A DNA stretch of 64,000 nt. Origin: an uncultured Saprospiraceae bacterium. Its GTDB lineage: Bacteria > Bacteroidota > Bacteroidia > Chitinophagales > Saprospiraceae. Where the stretch lies: assembly GCA_937139495.1 (NCBI GenBank), contig CAKZQC010000001.1, positions 1 to 64,000 of the forward strand, read 5' to 3'. The position numbers and the translations under genes were made by a program. Below the pieces are notes generated by a model, which was not told where the DNA came from, did no database searches, and saw only the letters and a list, made by a program, of their open reading frames with translations. Positions 1 to 9,212 of this stretch are shown here, piece by piece (position 1 is the first letter of the stretch; every line of letters starts with the position of its first letter).

Positions 1-2691
1 CCGTTTGTACTCCAACCAGGAAGAACAAACGAAATGATTTCAGGGGTTGTTTGGGTACCGAGTATTCCAGATTATCCATGTCCAAGTTTGAAGCCGTTGA
101 TCGAAGCAGATGTATTGGCACAGAACTTATTTGACAACTGTTTCAAAATTACAGATGGTCCTGATGCTCCATTTATGGACATCGTAGAGCTAGATGAAGA
201 ATTGATTTTGAACCTAAGTTACACACCAGGTCAAAATAACTACGAGTTGGGTTACGAAGAGTCTCCAGCCGAGATTCGTCCATTCGCACCGTTGGATACA
301 ACATACAACTTCCAAGGATTCTTGGTTTATCAAGTGAACGATCCGAACCTTTCGGTAACGGATTTGGACGATGAGTCCAAAGCTCGTTTGATATTCCAAA
401 CCGATGTACAAGATGGGATTAAGAAAATCGCCAACTGGGAAAAAATTACCGACGAAGATTTGAATATTGATGTCAATGTACCAACGATTAAAGTAGAAGG
501 AATTGATGAAGGCTTGCGCAATACGTTCCGCATAGTAGAAAATCAATTTGCCACAGGGGAAAAGGATTTAGTAAATCACAAACCGTACTACTTCTGTGTC
601 GTGGCGTATGCACACAATGAATATGAGAAGTTTGATCCAGTAGCGAACAGCGGACAAGCTAAACCGTACCTACAAGGGCGTAAGAACTTCCGTATTTATA
701 CGGGTATTCCACGAGTAAATACACCAGAATATTCAGGAATTGCTTTGAATAGCCAATACGGTGACCGCCCTGGTATTACGCGTCTAGAAGGACAAGGAAA
801 TGGCGTCGGAGCCTTTTTGGAGCTCGGTAACCGTAGCGATGTAGAAACAGAGTCATTGGCAGGTAGCAATGTCGGTCGTATTACTTATGCCGCAGGCAAA
901 GCACCGATAGAAGTACAAGTAGTTGATCCATTGCGTGTACCAGCAGGTACGTTCAATTTCTACATAGCCGATGAGAATTATACTTGGAGAAAAGATACCG
1001 TAGCAGGGAATACAGTTTATACACCACAACCACCAGCGGTAACAAGTAGCCTAACGGATTCTTTATACTGGGTGTTGAGCGATGTGAATGATCCAAGCAC
1101 GATTTGGACGTCGTTCCAAACGATGGAAGTGAAGTTTGAGCAGTTTATCCCAGATTTGGGTATTTCTATCACAGCACAGCAGGCGGACAAACCCGGTACG
1201 AGTGGCAGAAGTGGTAGTGTAGGAGCGAATATCAACTACCAAACAACGACGAACGATACCATCAAATGGTATGAAGGTGTATCAGATGGCGAAGGTATCT
1301 TCAATATGCTCAAAACGGGTTCAGGCGAAGACGATGAAGCCTTTGATCCAGATCAAGACTTCAATGATAATGAAGGCGGTTGGTATCCGTTTATGTTAGC
1401 GGATGCAGAAAGTCGTCCAATAGCAGGATCAGGTTATTATTTCTCCGTTGGGAATATAGGAACTTCAGGAGCGAGAACCAGAAACACGAGTTCCAATATA
1501 GCAGGCAAAGTAAGAGATACGATGTTGTATGCGTTGAATAACGTGAATATTGTAATGACGGCTGATGAGAGCAAATGGAGTAGATGTGTGGTGGTAGAAA
1601 CCGCCAATATTTACCACGGAGGAGCAGGACTAAACTTGACAGTACCTTCGGGGCGCAAGCAAGGAGAATGGAAAGGACGTCCGAAAACAAACCGCAAGAC
1701 GTACTATTCTCGTAACAAAGATATGAGTATCGACAGCACCGAAAACGGTATGTCATGGTTCCCAGGATATGCGTACGATGTAGAAACAGGACAGCGCGTC
1801 AATATCTTCTTTGGAGAAAACTCTATTTATGATGGTAGTGTACTACCAGAAGGTTTGAACCCCGGCAGTAGCACAGGCGATGATTTGATTTTCAATCCCA
1901 CCTCTACAACCACAACAGGTCCTTTCTCTACGGATGAGAATGTACAGTTTTTGCGCAATGTATTGGGCGGACAGCATATTATCTATGTGACCCGTCAGCC
2001 GTATGATTCTTGTAAATCTATCGTTGCTTTACAATCAAATATCTTCCAAATATTTGACCATGACAACAATTTGTATCCATCAATGGATATAACGTGGGCA
2101 TCGTTTGCGACTTTGGCAGCAGGCTCCAATTTTGAAGGAGAATTTGGACAATATCCGCCAAGCGAAGCGACGGTACAGTTGCGTGTAAAACGTCCGCATG
2201 AAATAGAAGAAGGAACAGGAGAGAACAGCAGTTATCCGCTGTACGAGTTCAGTCTGGACGGTTATGCACCAAGCAAGGAGGATAGCGAGCAAGCAGAAAG
2301 TGCGTTGGATTTGATGCGAATCGTACCGAATCCGTACTATGCGTACTCCGATTACGAAGTAACAGAAGTAGATAATGTGGTAAAAATCACGAATGTGCCT
2401 GCGAAATGTAACATCCGTATTTATACGTTGGAAGGTAGATTTGTACGCGAGTACAAAATAGCCCAAGAATATTCGACCCAAATCCGTAACGGAATTGCCC
2501 GTCTTGGTCAGTTTGGTAGTGGTGATGTGGAGAATCAAATTACGACTTCGGTGGAGTGGGATTTGAAAAACCAAGCGGCGGTACCTGTAGCGAGTGGCGT
2601 ATATTTGGTACACGTGATGGTACCAGGAGTAGGCGAACGCGTATTGAAAAGCTTTGTTATCAATAGAGCTTTTGATGCACAACGCCTATAA
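1..2691 (+). CDS. Large secreted protein with T9SS-like C-terminal tail, 5'-truncated by window edge
   Basis: The reading frame is open from the first base, so this is the 3' part (about 896 codons) of a longer gene. From base 17 to base 2633 it matches the downstream paralogue at 4092-8168, so the missing N-terminus is probably a signal peptide plus a domain like that paralogue's. A segment with the pattern YYFCVVAYAH resembles the last strands of a fibronectin-type module. The C-terminus carries IVPNPYYAYSDYE, then a beta-rich stretch ending VASGVYLVHV and VLKSFVINR. This is the layout of Bacteroidota T9SS sorting tails (known family feature). I infer export by Sec and then T9SS to the cell surface or medium. 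A PorV/PorQ-family gene follows after 95 bases, suggesting co-transcription. No catalytic motif was recognised, so the function is unknown. Confidence 0.85.
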   Translation, partial: PFVLQPGRTNEMISGVVWVPSIPDYPCPSLKPLIEADVLAQNLFDNCFKITDGPDAPFMDIVELDEELILNLSYTPGQNNYELGYEESPAEIRPFAPLDTTYNFQGFLVYQVNDPNLSVTDLDDESKARLIFQTDVQDGIKKIANWEKITDEDLNIDVNVPTIKVEGIDEGLRNTFRIVENQFATGEKDLVNHKPYYFCVVAYAHNEYEKFDPVANSGQAKPYLQGRKNFRIYTGIPRVNTPEYSGIALNSQYGDRPGITRLEGQGNGVGAFLELGNRSDVETESLAGSNVGRITYAAGKAPIEVQVVDPLRVPAGTFNFYIADENYTWRKDTVAGNTVYTPQPPAVTSSLTDSLYWVLSDVNDPSTIWTSFQTMEVKFEQFIPDLGISITAQQADKPGTSGRSGSVGANINYQTTTNDTIKWYEGVSDGEGIFNMLKTGSGEDDEAFDPDQDFNDNEGGWYPFMLADAESRPIAGSGYYFSVGNIGTSGARTRNTSSNIAGKVRDTMLYALNNVNIVMTADESKWSRCVVVETANIYHGGAGLNLTVPSGRKQGEWKGRPKTNRKTYYSRNKDMSIDSTENGMSWFPGYAYDVETGQRVNIFFGENSIYDGSVLPEGLNPGSSTGDDLIFNPTSTTTTGPFSTDENVQFLRNVLGGQHIIYVTRQPYDSCKSIVALQSNIFQIFDHDNNLYPSMDITWASFATLAAGSNFEGEFGQYPPSEATVQLRVKRPHEIEEGTGENSSYPLYEFSLDGYAPSKEDSEQAESALDLMRIVPNPYYAYSDYEVTEVDNVVKITNVPAKCNIRIYTLEGRFVREYKIAQEYSTQIRNGIARLGQFGSGDVENQITTSVEWDLKNQAAVPVASGVYLVHVMVPGVGERVLKSFVINRAFDAQRL
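17..2633 (+). repeat. Long direct repeat, copy A (2.6 kb)
   Basis: This matches 5494-8110 at a constant offset of 5,477 bases with no gap and no mismatch in the parts compared. Mismatches cluster just outside: bases 10, 12, 15 and 16 on the left, and 2634, 2637 and 2649 on the right. The sharp edges inside coding sequence suggest gene conversion or a recent duplication rather than a mobile element. No terminal inverted repeats or transposase are present. Confidence 0.9.
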
Positions 2692-2731
2692 GCTTAGGAG
2701 TATCTGTAATCAGAATTATTAATCAAAATTT

Positions 2732-2765
2732 GCTAGATGAGCTGTTGCTAAACAGTTCATCTAGC
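2732..2765. terminator. Intergenic hairpin between the secreted protein and the PorV-like gene
   Basis: Two 15-base arms (GCTAGATGAGCTGTT and AACAGTTCATCTAGC) pair with one G-U and a four-base loop. No T-run follows, so it is not a classical intrinsic terminator. It could be an mRNA processing or stability element between co-transcribed genes. Confidence 0.45.
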
Positions 2766-2786
2766 TCACTATAAAAACAAAGAATA

Positions 2787-3872
2787 ATGAATAGACTTAC
2801 ATCTATTGTCGTTATATTTCTAGCAGTAGTTTTGATGAGCAACACTGCTTGGGCTGGAAACCCTGACCGACAGGGGGAAGCTGGTGCTTATGAATTGCTA
2901 CTTAACCCTTGGGCGAGAAGTGCTGGACTAAATGGTCTAGTGGTATCAAGTGTAGGTGGAGTAGAAGCCTTACGCTTTAATCCAGCAGGTCTCGGACGTA
3001 TGCATGGAAATACAGAAGTGTCGATTGCTCATACTCAATACTTAGTAGGTACAGGTCTGAATCTAAATGCAGGTGGACTAGCTCAAAAAGTAGGTAAAGA
3101 TGGTACAATTGGACTTTCGCTGATGTCTATTGGATTTGGAGATATTCCATTGACGACGACTAACCAGCCTGATGGTTTTGCTACTTTTTCCCCTTCTTTT
3201 TTCAATATAGGGATAGGGTACAGCCACATGTTTAGAGACAAGGACGGAAACGAAAAAATATCAGTAGGTGTTGCTGTACGTGTTGTATCTGAATCTATTT
3301 CAAATGCGTCTGCAATGGGCGTTTGTTTTGATGCAGGTGTACAATATGTGACAGGAGCTAAAAAACAAATCAAATTTGGTTTGGCACTACGTAATATTGG
3401 TACTAAAATGAAATTTCAAGGAGATGGTCTTGCATTTGTTGGGATTGCTCCTAACGGCAGCACGCCATTGACAGTAGAAGAAAGAGCAGCAGGTTTTGAA
3501 ACGCCTTCTTTGCTACATATTGGCGCTTCTTATGATTTCTTGTTTCCTAAAGAAACAGAAGCAAAACAAGGCTATACCAACAGACTATCCGTAAATGCGA
3601 TGTTTACAGCCAACTCTTTTTCTCGTGATCAATTTGGTCTAGGTTTGGAGTATGCTTTCCGTGAAATGTTTATGGTTAGAACGGGTTTCCGTTATGAAAA
3701 CATGATGTTTAGCGATGCTAACAGAACTGTTAGTACAGGTTTTACAGCAGGTGCTTCTATCCAAATTCCTTTCAAGAAAGAATCTAACAAAAAGATTGCT
3801 TTTGATTATGCGTTTGAATTGACACAAGCATTTCAAGGGACACATTCTCTTAGTTTGAGATTGAACCTCTAG
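2787..3872 (+). CDS. PorV/PorQ-family outer-membrane beta-barrel protein
   Basis: The product has 361 residues. A signal peptide covers about residues 1-23 (hydrophobic core, then NTAWAG). The mature start has the family pattern: a Gly/Ala-rich stretch (WARSAGLNGLVVSSVGGVEA) running into FNPAGLGRM, which resembles the xNPAGL motif of FadL/PorV-like barrels. Alternating hydrophobic strands then run to a C-terminal HSLSLRLNL, typical of a final barrel strand. In Bacteroidota, PorV is the outer-membrane shuttle that takes T9SS cargo from the translocon to the attachment machinery. Many PorV/PorQ-family paralogues are encoded beside individual large cargo genes, as here between two tail-bearing proteins. 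I infer a dedicated partner for one or both neighbours. It could also be a general outer-membrane porin-like protein. A strong terminator follows 28 bases after the stop. Confidence 0.8.
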   Translation: MNRLTSIVVIFLAVVLMSNTAWAGNPDRQGEAGAYELLLNPWARSAGLNGLVVSSVGGVEALRFNPAGLGRMHGNTEVSIAHTQYLVGTGLNLNAGGLAQKVGKDGTIGLSLMSIGFGDIPLTTTNQPDGFATFSPSFFNIGIGYSHMFRDKDGNEKISVGVAVRVVSESISNASAMGVCFDAGVQYVTGAKKQIKFGLALRNIGTKMKFQGDGLAFVGIAPNGSTPLTVEERAAGFETPSLLHIGASYDFLFPKETEAKQGYTNRLSVNAMFTANSFSRDQFGLGLEYAFREMFMVRTGFRYENMMFSDANRTVSTGFTAGASIQIPFKKESNKKIAFDYAFELTQAFQGTHSLSLRLNL

Positions 3873-3900
3873 TGAATAGAGATACCAGTTTTTTGATATA

Positions 3901-3937
3901 AAAGACGCTCTTTCTAGCTAGAAAGAGCGTCTTTTTG
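3901..3937 (+). terminator. Rho-independent terminator after the PorV-like gene
   Basis: The near-perfect palindrome AAAGACGCTCTTTC-TAGCTA-GAAAGAGCGTCTTT is followed by further T residues, placed 28 bases after the stop codon. It separates the first secreted-protein/PorV pair from the next gene. Confidence 0.85.
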
Positions 3938-4091
3938 TAGTTTAGATACAGAAGTTATTTACTGCTATCAATAGAGTTGCCCCATTGACTTAATTTGCAT
4001 AGCTTGCACCGATTAGAAATCTACTGTAGAACTCCACTACCGAATACAAAGAAAATGTCGTTCCCCGTCATTTCTAAAAAAAATAATACTC

Positions 4092-7000
4092 ATGAAAAAA
4101 TGGACAATAAGCATACTGATGTTATGCTGCTTAACAGTTTATGCCCAAGAAAAATACACGGGCGAAAAAATAATTCATTCCAATACTAATCAAGCGAATT
4201 ATCGTAATAGTTGCACGGAATCTCGCTCTCAAGTAGAGCTTAATATCAATAATGTTCGTGCTAGGCTTAGGGCTGGTGGTGATATGTGGTGGGACGGAAC
4301 TCAACCACAATATATTATTCCTAACGTAGATCCTGCTTCTGGCGAACCTGCCGTTTCGTCGCTTTATTCTGGAGCCATTTGGTTAGGGGGCTACGATGAT
4401 GGGGGCAATTTAATATTGTCGGCACAAACGTATCGTAGTAGTGGTAACGATTATTGGGCAGGACCACTCAATCCTAGTTTAGGTACGGTAGAGCGTACCG
4501 ACTGTGAGCGTTGGGATAAACACTTCATCGTTTATGGCAAAGATATAGATATTTTGCGGGCTGATTTTTTAGACCCCAATAATCCCGGTATTCAGAATAC
4601 ACCCTCCAAAGGACTTTTGGGCTGGCCCGGTCGTGGGAATCCGAACTTTATCAATGTACATGGCTTCCCTATTGAACAATACAATCAAGATTTAGCCCCA
4701 TTTATTGATGCTAATAATGATGGTGTTTACAACCCTTATGATGGTGATCACCCGATTATCGAAGTGAGCGGTTGCGAAAAAGATGATTACAACAATCCTA
4801 TTTATGCCGACCAAATGATTTGGTGGGTTTATAATGATAATGGCAATTTGCATACACAAACCAATGGATTAGCCATGAAAATGGAGATTCAAGCCTTGGC
4901 ATTTGCTTATAGCACAACAGATGTTATCAATAATAGTACTTTTTATCGCTACAAATTGCTCAATAGAAATACGCTAGCTCTTAACGATACATATTTTTCA
5001 CTCTGGACAGACCCAGACTTGGGCTGTTTTGATGATGATTATATTGGGTGTGATACTACGACTGGTATGGGGTATGTTTATAATCAAGATGCCAATGATG
5101 ATAATCCTTGTGGTACAGGTGGTACCTCTGGTTATGGAACGGATATACCTGCTTTAGGAATTGATTATTTTAGAGGTCCATTAGACTCAGCAGGTAACCA
5201 AATTGGCTTATCTTCTTTCCAATATCATACATTAGGTGCAGCAAGTGCCACCTCAATACCTTCTAGTACATTGGGATATTATCGTTTGATTTCTGGCTTT
5301 TGGCCCAATGGAACACCGATTACCGCAGGCGGAACAGGTTATGACCCAAATAACCCTACAGCAACGGCTACTAATTATGTATTTCCTTCGTTTCCGAACG
5401 AAACAGGCGGTGGAGCATGGTCGATGTGCAGTGCTAACCAACCGGGAGGAGACAAAGCATTTTTGCACACCTCTGGTCCGTTTGTATTGCAGGCAGGAAG
5501 AACAAACGAAATGATTTCAGGGGTTGTTTGGGTACCGAGTATTCCAGATTATCCATGTCCAAGTTTGAAGCCGTTGATCGAAGCAGATGTATTGGCACAG
5601 AACTTATTTGACAACTGTTTCAAAATTACAGATGGTCCTGATGCTCCATTTATGGACATCGTAGAGCTAGATGAAGAATTGATTTTGAACCTAAGTTACA
5701 CACCAGGTCAAAATAACTACGAGTTGGGTTACGAAGAGTCTCCAGCCGAGATTCGTCCATTCGCACCGTTGGATACAACATACAACTTCCAAGGATTCTT
5801 GGTTTATCAAGTGAACGATCCGAACCTTTCGGTAACGGATTTGGACGATGAGTCCAAAGCTCGTTTGATATTCCAAACCGATGTACAAGATGGGATTAAG
5901 AAAATCGCCAACTGGGAAAAAATTACCGACGAAGATTTGAATATTGATGTCAATGTACCAACGATTAAAGTAGAAGGAATTGATGAAGGCTTGCGCAATA
6001 CGTTCCGCATAGTAGAAAATCAATTTGCCACAGGGGAAAAGGATTTAGTAAATCACAAACCGTACTACTTCTGTGTCGTGGCGTATGCACACAATGAATA
6101 TGAGAAGTTTGATCCAGTAGCGAACAGCGGACAAGCTAAACCGTACCTACAAGGGCGTAAGAACTTCCGTATTTATACGGGTATTCCACGAGTAAATACA
6201 CCAGAATATTCAGGAATTGCTTTGAATAGCCAATACGGTGACCGCCCTGGTATTACGCGTCTAGAAGGACAAGGAAATGGCGTCGGAGCCTTTTTGGAGC
6301 TCGGTAACCGTAGCGATGTAGAAACAGAGTCATTGGCAGGTAGCAATGTCGGTCGTATTACTTATGCCGCAGGCAAAGCACCGATAGAAGTACAAGTAGT
6401 TGATCCATTGCGTGTACCAGCAGGTACGTTCAATTTCTACATAGCCGATGAGAATTATACTTGGAGAAAAGATACCGTAGCAGGGAATACAGTTTATACA
6501 CCACAACCACCAGCGGTAACAAGTAGCCTAACGGATTCTTTATACTGGGTGTTGAGCGATGTGAATGATCCAAGCACGATTTGGACGTCGTTCCAAACGA
6601 TGGAAGTGAAGTTTGAGCAGTTTATCCCAGATTTGGGTATTTCTATCACAGCACAGCAGGCGGACAAACCCGGTACGAGTGGCAGAAGTGGTAGTGTAGG
6701 AGCGAATATCAACTACCAAACAACGACGAACGATACCATCAAATGGTATGAAGGTGTATCAGATGGCGAAGGTATCTTCAATATGCTCAAAACGGGTTCA
6801 GGCGAAGACGATGAAGCCTTTGATCCAGATCAAGACTTCAATGATAATGAAGGCGGTTGGTATCCGTTTATGTTAGCGGATGCAGAAAGTCGTCCAATAG
6901 CAGGATCAGGTTATTATTTCTCCGTTGGGAATATAGGAACTTCAGGAGCGAGAACCAGAAACACGAGTTCCAATATAGCAGGCAAAGTAAGAGATACGAT

Positions 7001-8168
7001 GTTGTATGCGTTGAATAACGTGAATATTGTAATGACGGCTGATGAGAGCAAATGGAGTAGATGTGTGGTGGTAGAAACCGCCAATATTTACCACGGAGGA
7101 GCAGGACTAAACTTGACAGTACCTTCGGGGCGCAAGCAAGGAGAATGGAAAGGACGTCCGAAAACAAACCGCAAGACGTACTATTCTCGTAACAAAGATA
7201 TGAGTATCGACAGCACCGAAAACGGTATGTCATGGTTCCCAGGATATGCGTACGATGTAGAAACAGGACAGCGCGTCAATATCTTCTTTGGAGAAAACTC
7301 TATTTATGATGGTAGTGTACTACCAGAAGGTTTGAACCCCGGCAGTAGCACAGGCGATGATTTGATTTTCAATCCCACCTCTACAACCACAACAGGTCCT
7401 TTCTCTACGGATGAGAATGTACAGTTTTTGCGCAATGTATTGGGCGGACAGCATATTATCTATGTGACCCGTCAGCCGTATGATTCTTGTAAATCTATCG
7501 TTGCTTTACAATCAAATATCTTCCAAATATTTGACCATGACAACAATTTGTATCCATCAATGGATATAACGTGGGCATCGTTTGCGACTTTGGCAGCAGG
7601 CTCCAATTTTGAAGGAGAATTTGGACAATATCCGCCAAGCGAAGCGACGGTACAGTTGCGTGTAAAACGTCCGCATGAAATAGAAGAAGGAACAGGAGAG
7701 AACAGCAGTTATCCGCTGTACGAGTTCAGTCTGGACGGTTATGCACCAAGCAAGGAGGATAGCGAGCAAGCAGAAAGTGCGTTGGATTTGATGCGAATCG
7801 TACCGAATCCGTACTATGCGTACTCCGATTACGAAGTAACAGAAGTAGATAATGTGGTAAAAATCACGAATGTGCCTGCGAAATGTAACATCCGTATTTA
7901 TACGTTGGAAGGTAGATTTGTACGCGAGTACAAAATAGCCCAAGAATATTCGACCCAAATCCGTAACGGAATTGCCCGTCTTGGTCAGTTTGGTAGTGGT
8001 GATGTGGAGAATCAAATTACGACTTCGGTGGAGTGGGATTTGAAAAACCAAGCGGCGGTACCTGTAGCGAGTGGCGTATATTTGGTACACGTGATGGTAC
8101 CAGGAGTAGGTGAGCGCGTATTGAAGAGCTTTGTTATCAATAGAGCTTTTGATGCACAACGCTTGTAA
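4092..8168 (+). CDS. Large secreted protein with T9SS-like C-terminal tail (complete paralogue)
   Basis: The product has 1,358 residues. The ATG gives a good Sec signal peptide (MKKWTISILMLCCLTVYAQ), so this start is preferred. The N-terminal 470 residues are rich in Gly, Asn, Asp and Trp (for example GAIWLGGYDDGGN and DANNDGVYNPYDGDHP, the latter resembling Asp-rich calcium-binding loops). From residue 469 on, the sequence is shared with the truncated gene at the window start. The tail starts near residue 1235 (MRIVPNPYYAY) and ends VLKSFVINRAFDAQRL. The architecture matches the long tail-bearing proteins common in Saprospiria and Flavobacteriia, most of unknown role. Export by Sec then T9SS is inferred. 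It is bounded by terminators on both sides (3901-3937 and 8191-8232), so it is probably monocistronic. Confidence 0.85.
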   Translation: MKKWTISILMLCCLTVYAQEKYTGEKIIHSNTNQANYRNSCTESRSQVELNINNVRARLRAGGDMWWDGTQPQYIIPNVDPASGEPAVSSLYSGAIWLGGYDDGGNLILSAQTYRSSGNDYWAGPLNPSLGTVERTDCERWDKHFIVYGKDIDILRADFLDPNNPGIQNTPSKGLLGWPGRGNPNFINVHGFPIEQYNQDLAPFIDANNDGVYNPYDGDHPIIEVSGCEKDDYNNPIYADQMIWWVYNDNGNLHTQTNGLAMKMEIQALAFAYSTTDVINNSTFYRYKLLNRNTLALNDTYFSLWTDPDLGCFDDDYIGCDTTTGMGYVYNQDANDDNPCGTGGTSGYGTDIPALGIDYFRGPLDSAGNQIGLSSFQYHTLGAASATSIPSSTLGYYRLISGFWPNGTPITAGGTGYDPNNPTATATNYVFPSFPNETGGGAWSMCSANQPGGDKAFLHTSGPFVLQAGRTNEMISGVVWVPSIPDYPCPSLKPLIEADVLAQNLFDNCFKITDGPDAPFMDIVELDEELILNLSYTPGQNNYELGYEESPAEIRPFAPLDTTYNFQGFLVYQVNDPNLSVTDLDDESKARLIFQTDVQDGIKKIANWEKITDEDLNIDVNVPTIKVEGIDEGLRNTFRIVENQFATGEKDLVNHKPYYFCVVAYAHNEYEKFDPVANSGQAKPYLQGRKNFRIYTGIPRVNTPEYSGIALNSQYGDRPGITRLEGQGNGVGAFLELGNRSDVETESLAGSNVGRITYAAGKAPIEVQVVDPLRVPAGTFNFYIADENYTWRKDTVAGNTVYTPQPPAVTSSLTDSLYWVLSDVNDPSTIWTSFQTMEVKFEQFIPDLGISITAQQADKPGTSGRSGSVGANINYQTTTNDTIKWYEGVSDGEGIFNMLKTGSGEDDEAFDPDQDFNDNEGGWYPFMLADAESRPIAGSGYYFSVGNIGTSGARTRNTSSNIAGKVRDTMLYALNNVNIVMTADESKWSRCVVVETANIYHGGAGLNLTVPSGRKQGEWKGRPKTNRKTYYSRNKDMSIDSTENGMSWFPGYAYDVETGQRVNIFFGENSIYDGSVLPEGLNPGSSTGDDLIFNPTSTTTTGPFSTDENVQFLRNVLGGQHIIYVTRQPYDSCKSIVALQSNIFQIFDHDNNLYPSMDITWASFATLAAGSNFEGEFGQYPPSEATVQLRVKRPHEIEEGTGENSSYPLYEFSLDGYAPSKEDSEQAESALDLMRIVPNPYYAYSDYEVTEVDNVVKITNVPAKCNIRIYTLEGRFVREYKIAQEYSTQIRNGIARLGQFGSGDVENQITTSVEWDLKNQAAVPVASGVYLVHVMVPGVGERVLKSFVINRAFDAQRL
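5494..8110 (+). repeat. Long direct repeat, copy B (2.6 kb)
   Basis: Second copy of 17-2633, in the same orientation and frame. Outside the repeat the two genes diverge within a few bases on both sides, and the last codons carry several synonymous differences. Confidence 0.9.
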
Positions 8169-8190
8169 CCGATACCTAAGGTTTGATTTT

Positions 8191-8232
8191 AGTGTTGAAT
8201 GGCTACTATTGGTAGCCATTCAACACTATTTT
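8191..8232 (+). terminator. Rho-independent terminator
   Basis: A 16-base perfect stem (AGTGTTGAATGGCTAC with GTAGCCATTCAACACT), a five-base loop and a following ATTTT lie 22 bases after the stop of the 1,358-residue gene. Confidence 0.85.
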
Positions 8233-8311
8233 AATCAAGGAGATTAAATGATATTGCCAATAAAAAAAAATGGCTAATATCGGCTATATTTTGAAGCTAA
8301 CTACAAATAAC

Positions 8312-8347
8312 AAAAGGTTGAACCTCGTGAGAGATTCAACCTTTTTT
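8312..8347. terminator. Bidirectional terminator before the convergent minus-strand gene
   Basis: The stem AAAAGGTTGAA / TTCAACCTTTT is followed by a T-run on the plus strand, and the minus strand reads AAAGGTTGAA into TTTTG. It lies between a plus-strand gene and the stop of the minus-strand gene at 8374, so it can serve both. Confidence 0.75.
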
Positions 8348-8373
8348 AGTAAAGATTAGAAGTATAAAACTTC

Positions 8374-8829
8374 TTAGTCTTTTTTACGATTGATAGTAAC
8401 AGTAGTAGTCTTTTCAGCACCACTCTCATCAGTCAATTGGAATTTGTAAGTTCCATCTTCCAAAGATTCTACGTTAAGAGCGTTGTAGTTGTTACCGTTT
8501 TCTACACTAAGAACACGATTAGCAGCCAACTCATAACCTTCTTCGTCAAACATTTTCATAGTTAGGTCTTTTTGCTCTTCAGATTTCAAAGAGAAAACAA
8601 AAACGTCGTCATTGACTTCGTCTTCTGCCACCATTTCGATGTTCAATACTTTAGCCACTTTTTCAGCAGCCATTAGAGAAGTGTAGATAGTTGCAACGAT
8701 TTGTTGATCATCGTCACCATCATCCATTAATAATACAACTGCTACCATTTTGTCCTCCGTAGCTGGAGCGGCAAATGTAGTAGTACCCAAGGTAACTACT
8801 AATGCCAATACTAACATTAAAACTTTCAT
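8374..8829 (-). CDS. Small secreted protein, acidic, unknown function
   Basis: The product has 151 residues. A clear signal peptide (MKVLMLVLALVVTLGTTTFA) is followed by APATEDKM. The mature part is acidic, with an Asp run (LMDDGDDDQQ). Its C-terminal half looks like one beta-sandwich of the kind ending secreted Bacteroidota proteins: VESLEDGTYKFQLTDESG then TTTVTINRK. That end resembles a minimal T9SS-type or DUF3244-like fold, but the characteristic NP motif is missing, so a sorting role is doubtful. It has its own promoter candidate (8927-8934) and terminator (8312-8347) and is probably transcribed alone. No enzymatic motif was seen. Confidence 0.75.
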   Translation of the reverse strand: MKVLMLVLALVVTLGTTTFAAPATEDKMVAVVLLMDDGDDDQQIVATIYTSLMAAEKVAKVLNIEMVAEDEVNDDVFVFSLKSEEQKDLTMKMFDEEGYELAANRVLSVENGNNYNALNVESLEDGTYKFQLTDESGAEKTTTVTINRKKD

Positions 8830-8926
8830 AGCTATTTGTTTTTGATGTTAAAAAAAAATTAGTTCCTAAAATTGTGATAAACAACCAAAGCCCTACAAGT
8901 CTTTGTGGGTGCTGCGATTGCTTTAC

Positions 8927-8934
8927 CAAATATA
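8927..8934 (-). promoter_or_regulatory. -7 element TATATTTG for the small secreted protein gene
   Basis: On the minus strand this reads TATATTTG, an exact match to the Bacteroidota consensus TAnnTTTG, 97 bases upstream of the ATG at 8829. The -33 TTG is not at ideal spacing. The 8830-9212 gap otherwise holds only AT-rich sequence and the divergent plus-strand element at 9072. Confidence 0.5.
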
Positions 8935-9071
8935 ACGTTTTATTTGGTCAATACTACTTAATCCCTAAAAAATAAATTGACATGGGAAAGTATTAACCTA
9001 CGTTCATAAGTATAACATTCAAAACATATAAATAGTTGTTGTTTGATTAAACCATTGTATATTTTTGAATT

Positions 9072-9079
9072 TATATTTG
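9072..9079 (+). promoter_or_regulatory. -7 element TATATTTG upstream of the purine nucleoside phosphorylase gene
   Basis: Exact match to TAnnTTTG, 134 bases before the chosen ATG at 9213. TTG triplets lie upstream but at 14 or 26 bases, outside the usual 17-23. Confidence 0.45.
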
Positions 9080-9212
9080 GCTTATGATTATAAAAGTAGT
9101 CTATTTAATGATTATTTTGCGTCACCCCATATTAATTTAACTTTAAATAATCTTAGACATGCTCTAAGGCTAATTAATCGCATTGATTACTTTTTATCAC
9201 TTATACAATCCT

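Noticed and set aside
2080..2682. Minus-strand open frame of 200 codons (and 7557-8219, 220 codons) antisense to the tail-bearing secreted proteins
   Set aside because: Present in both copies only because the DNA is duplicated; no signal peptide or known motif; opposite strand is clearly coding.
3980..4091. TTAATTTG near 3990 as promoter for the 1,358-residue gene
   Set aside because: It has one mismatch in TAnnTTTG and no convincing -33; too weak to report as a feature.
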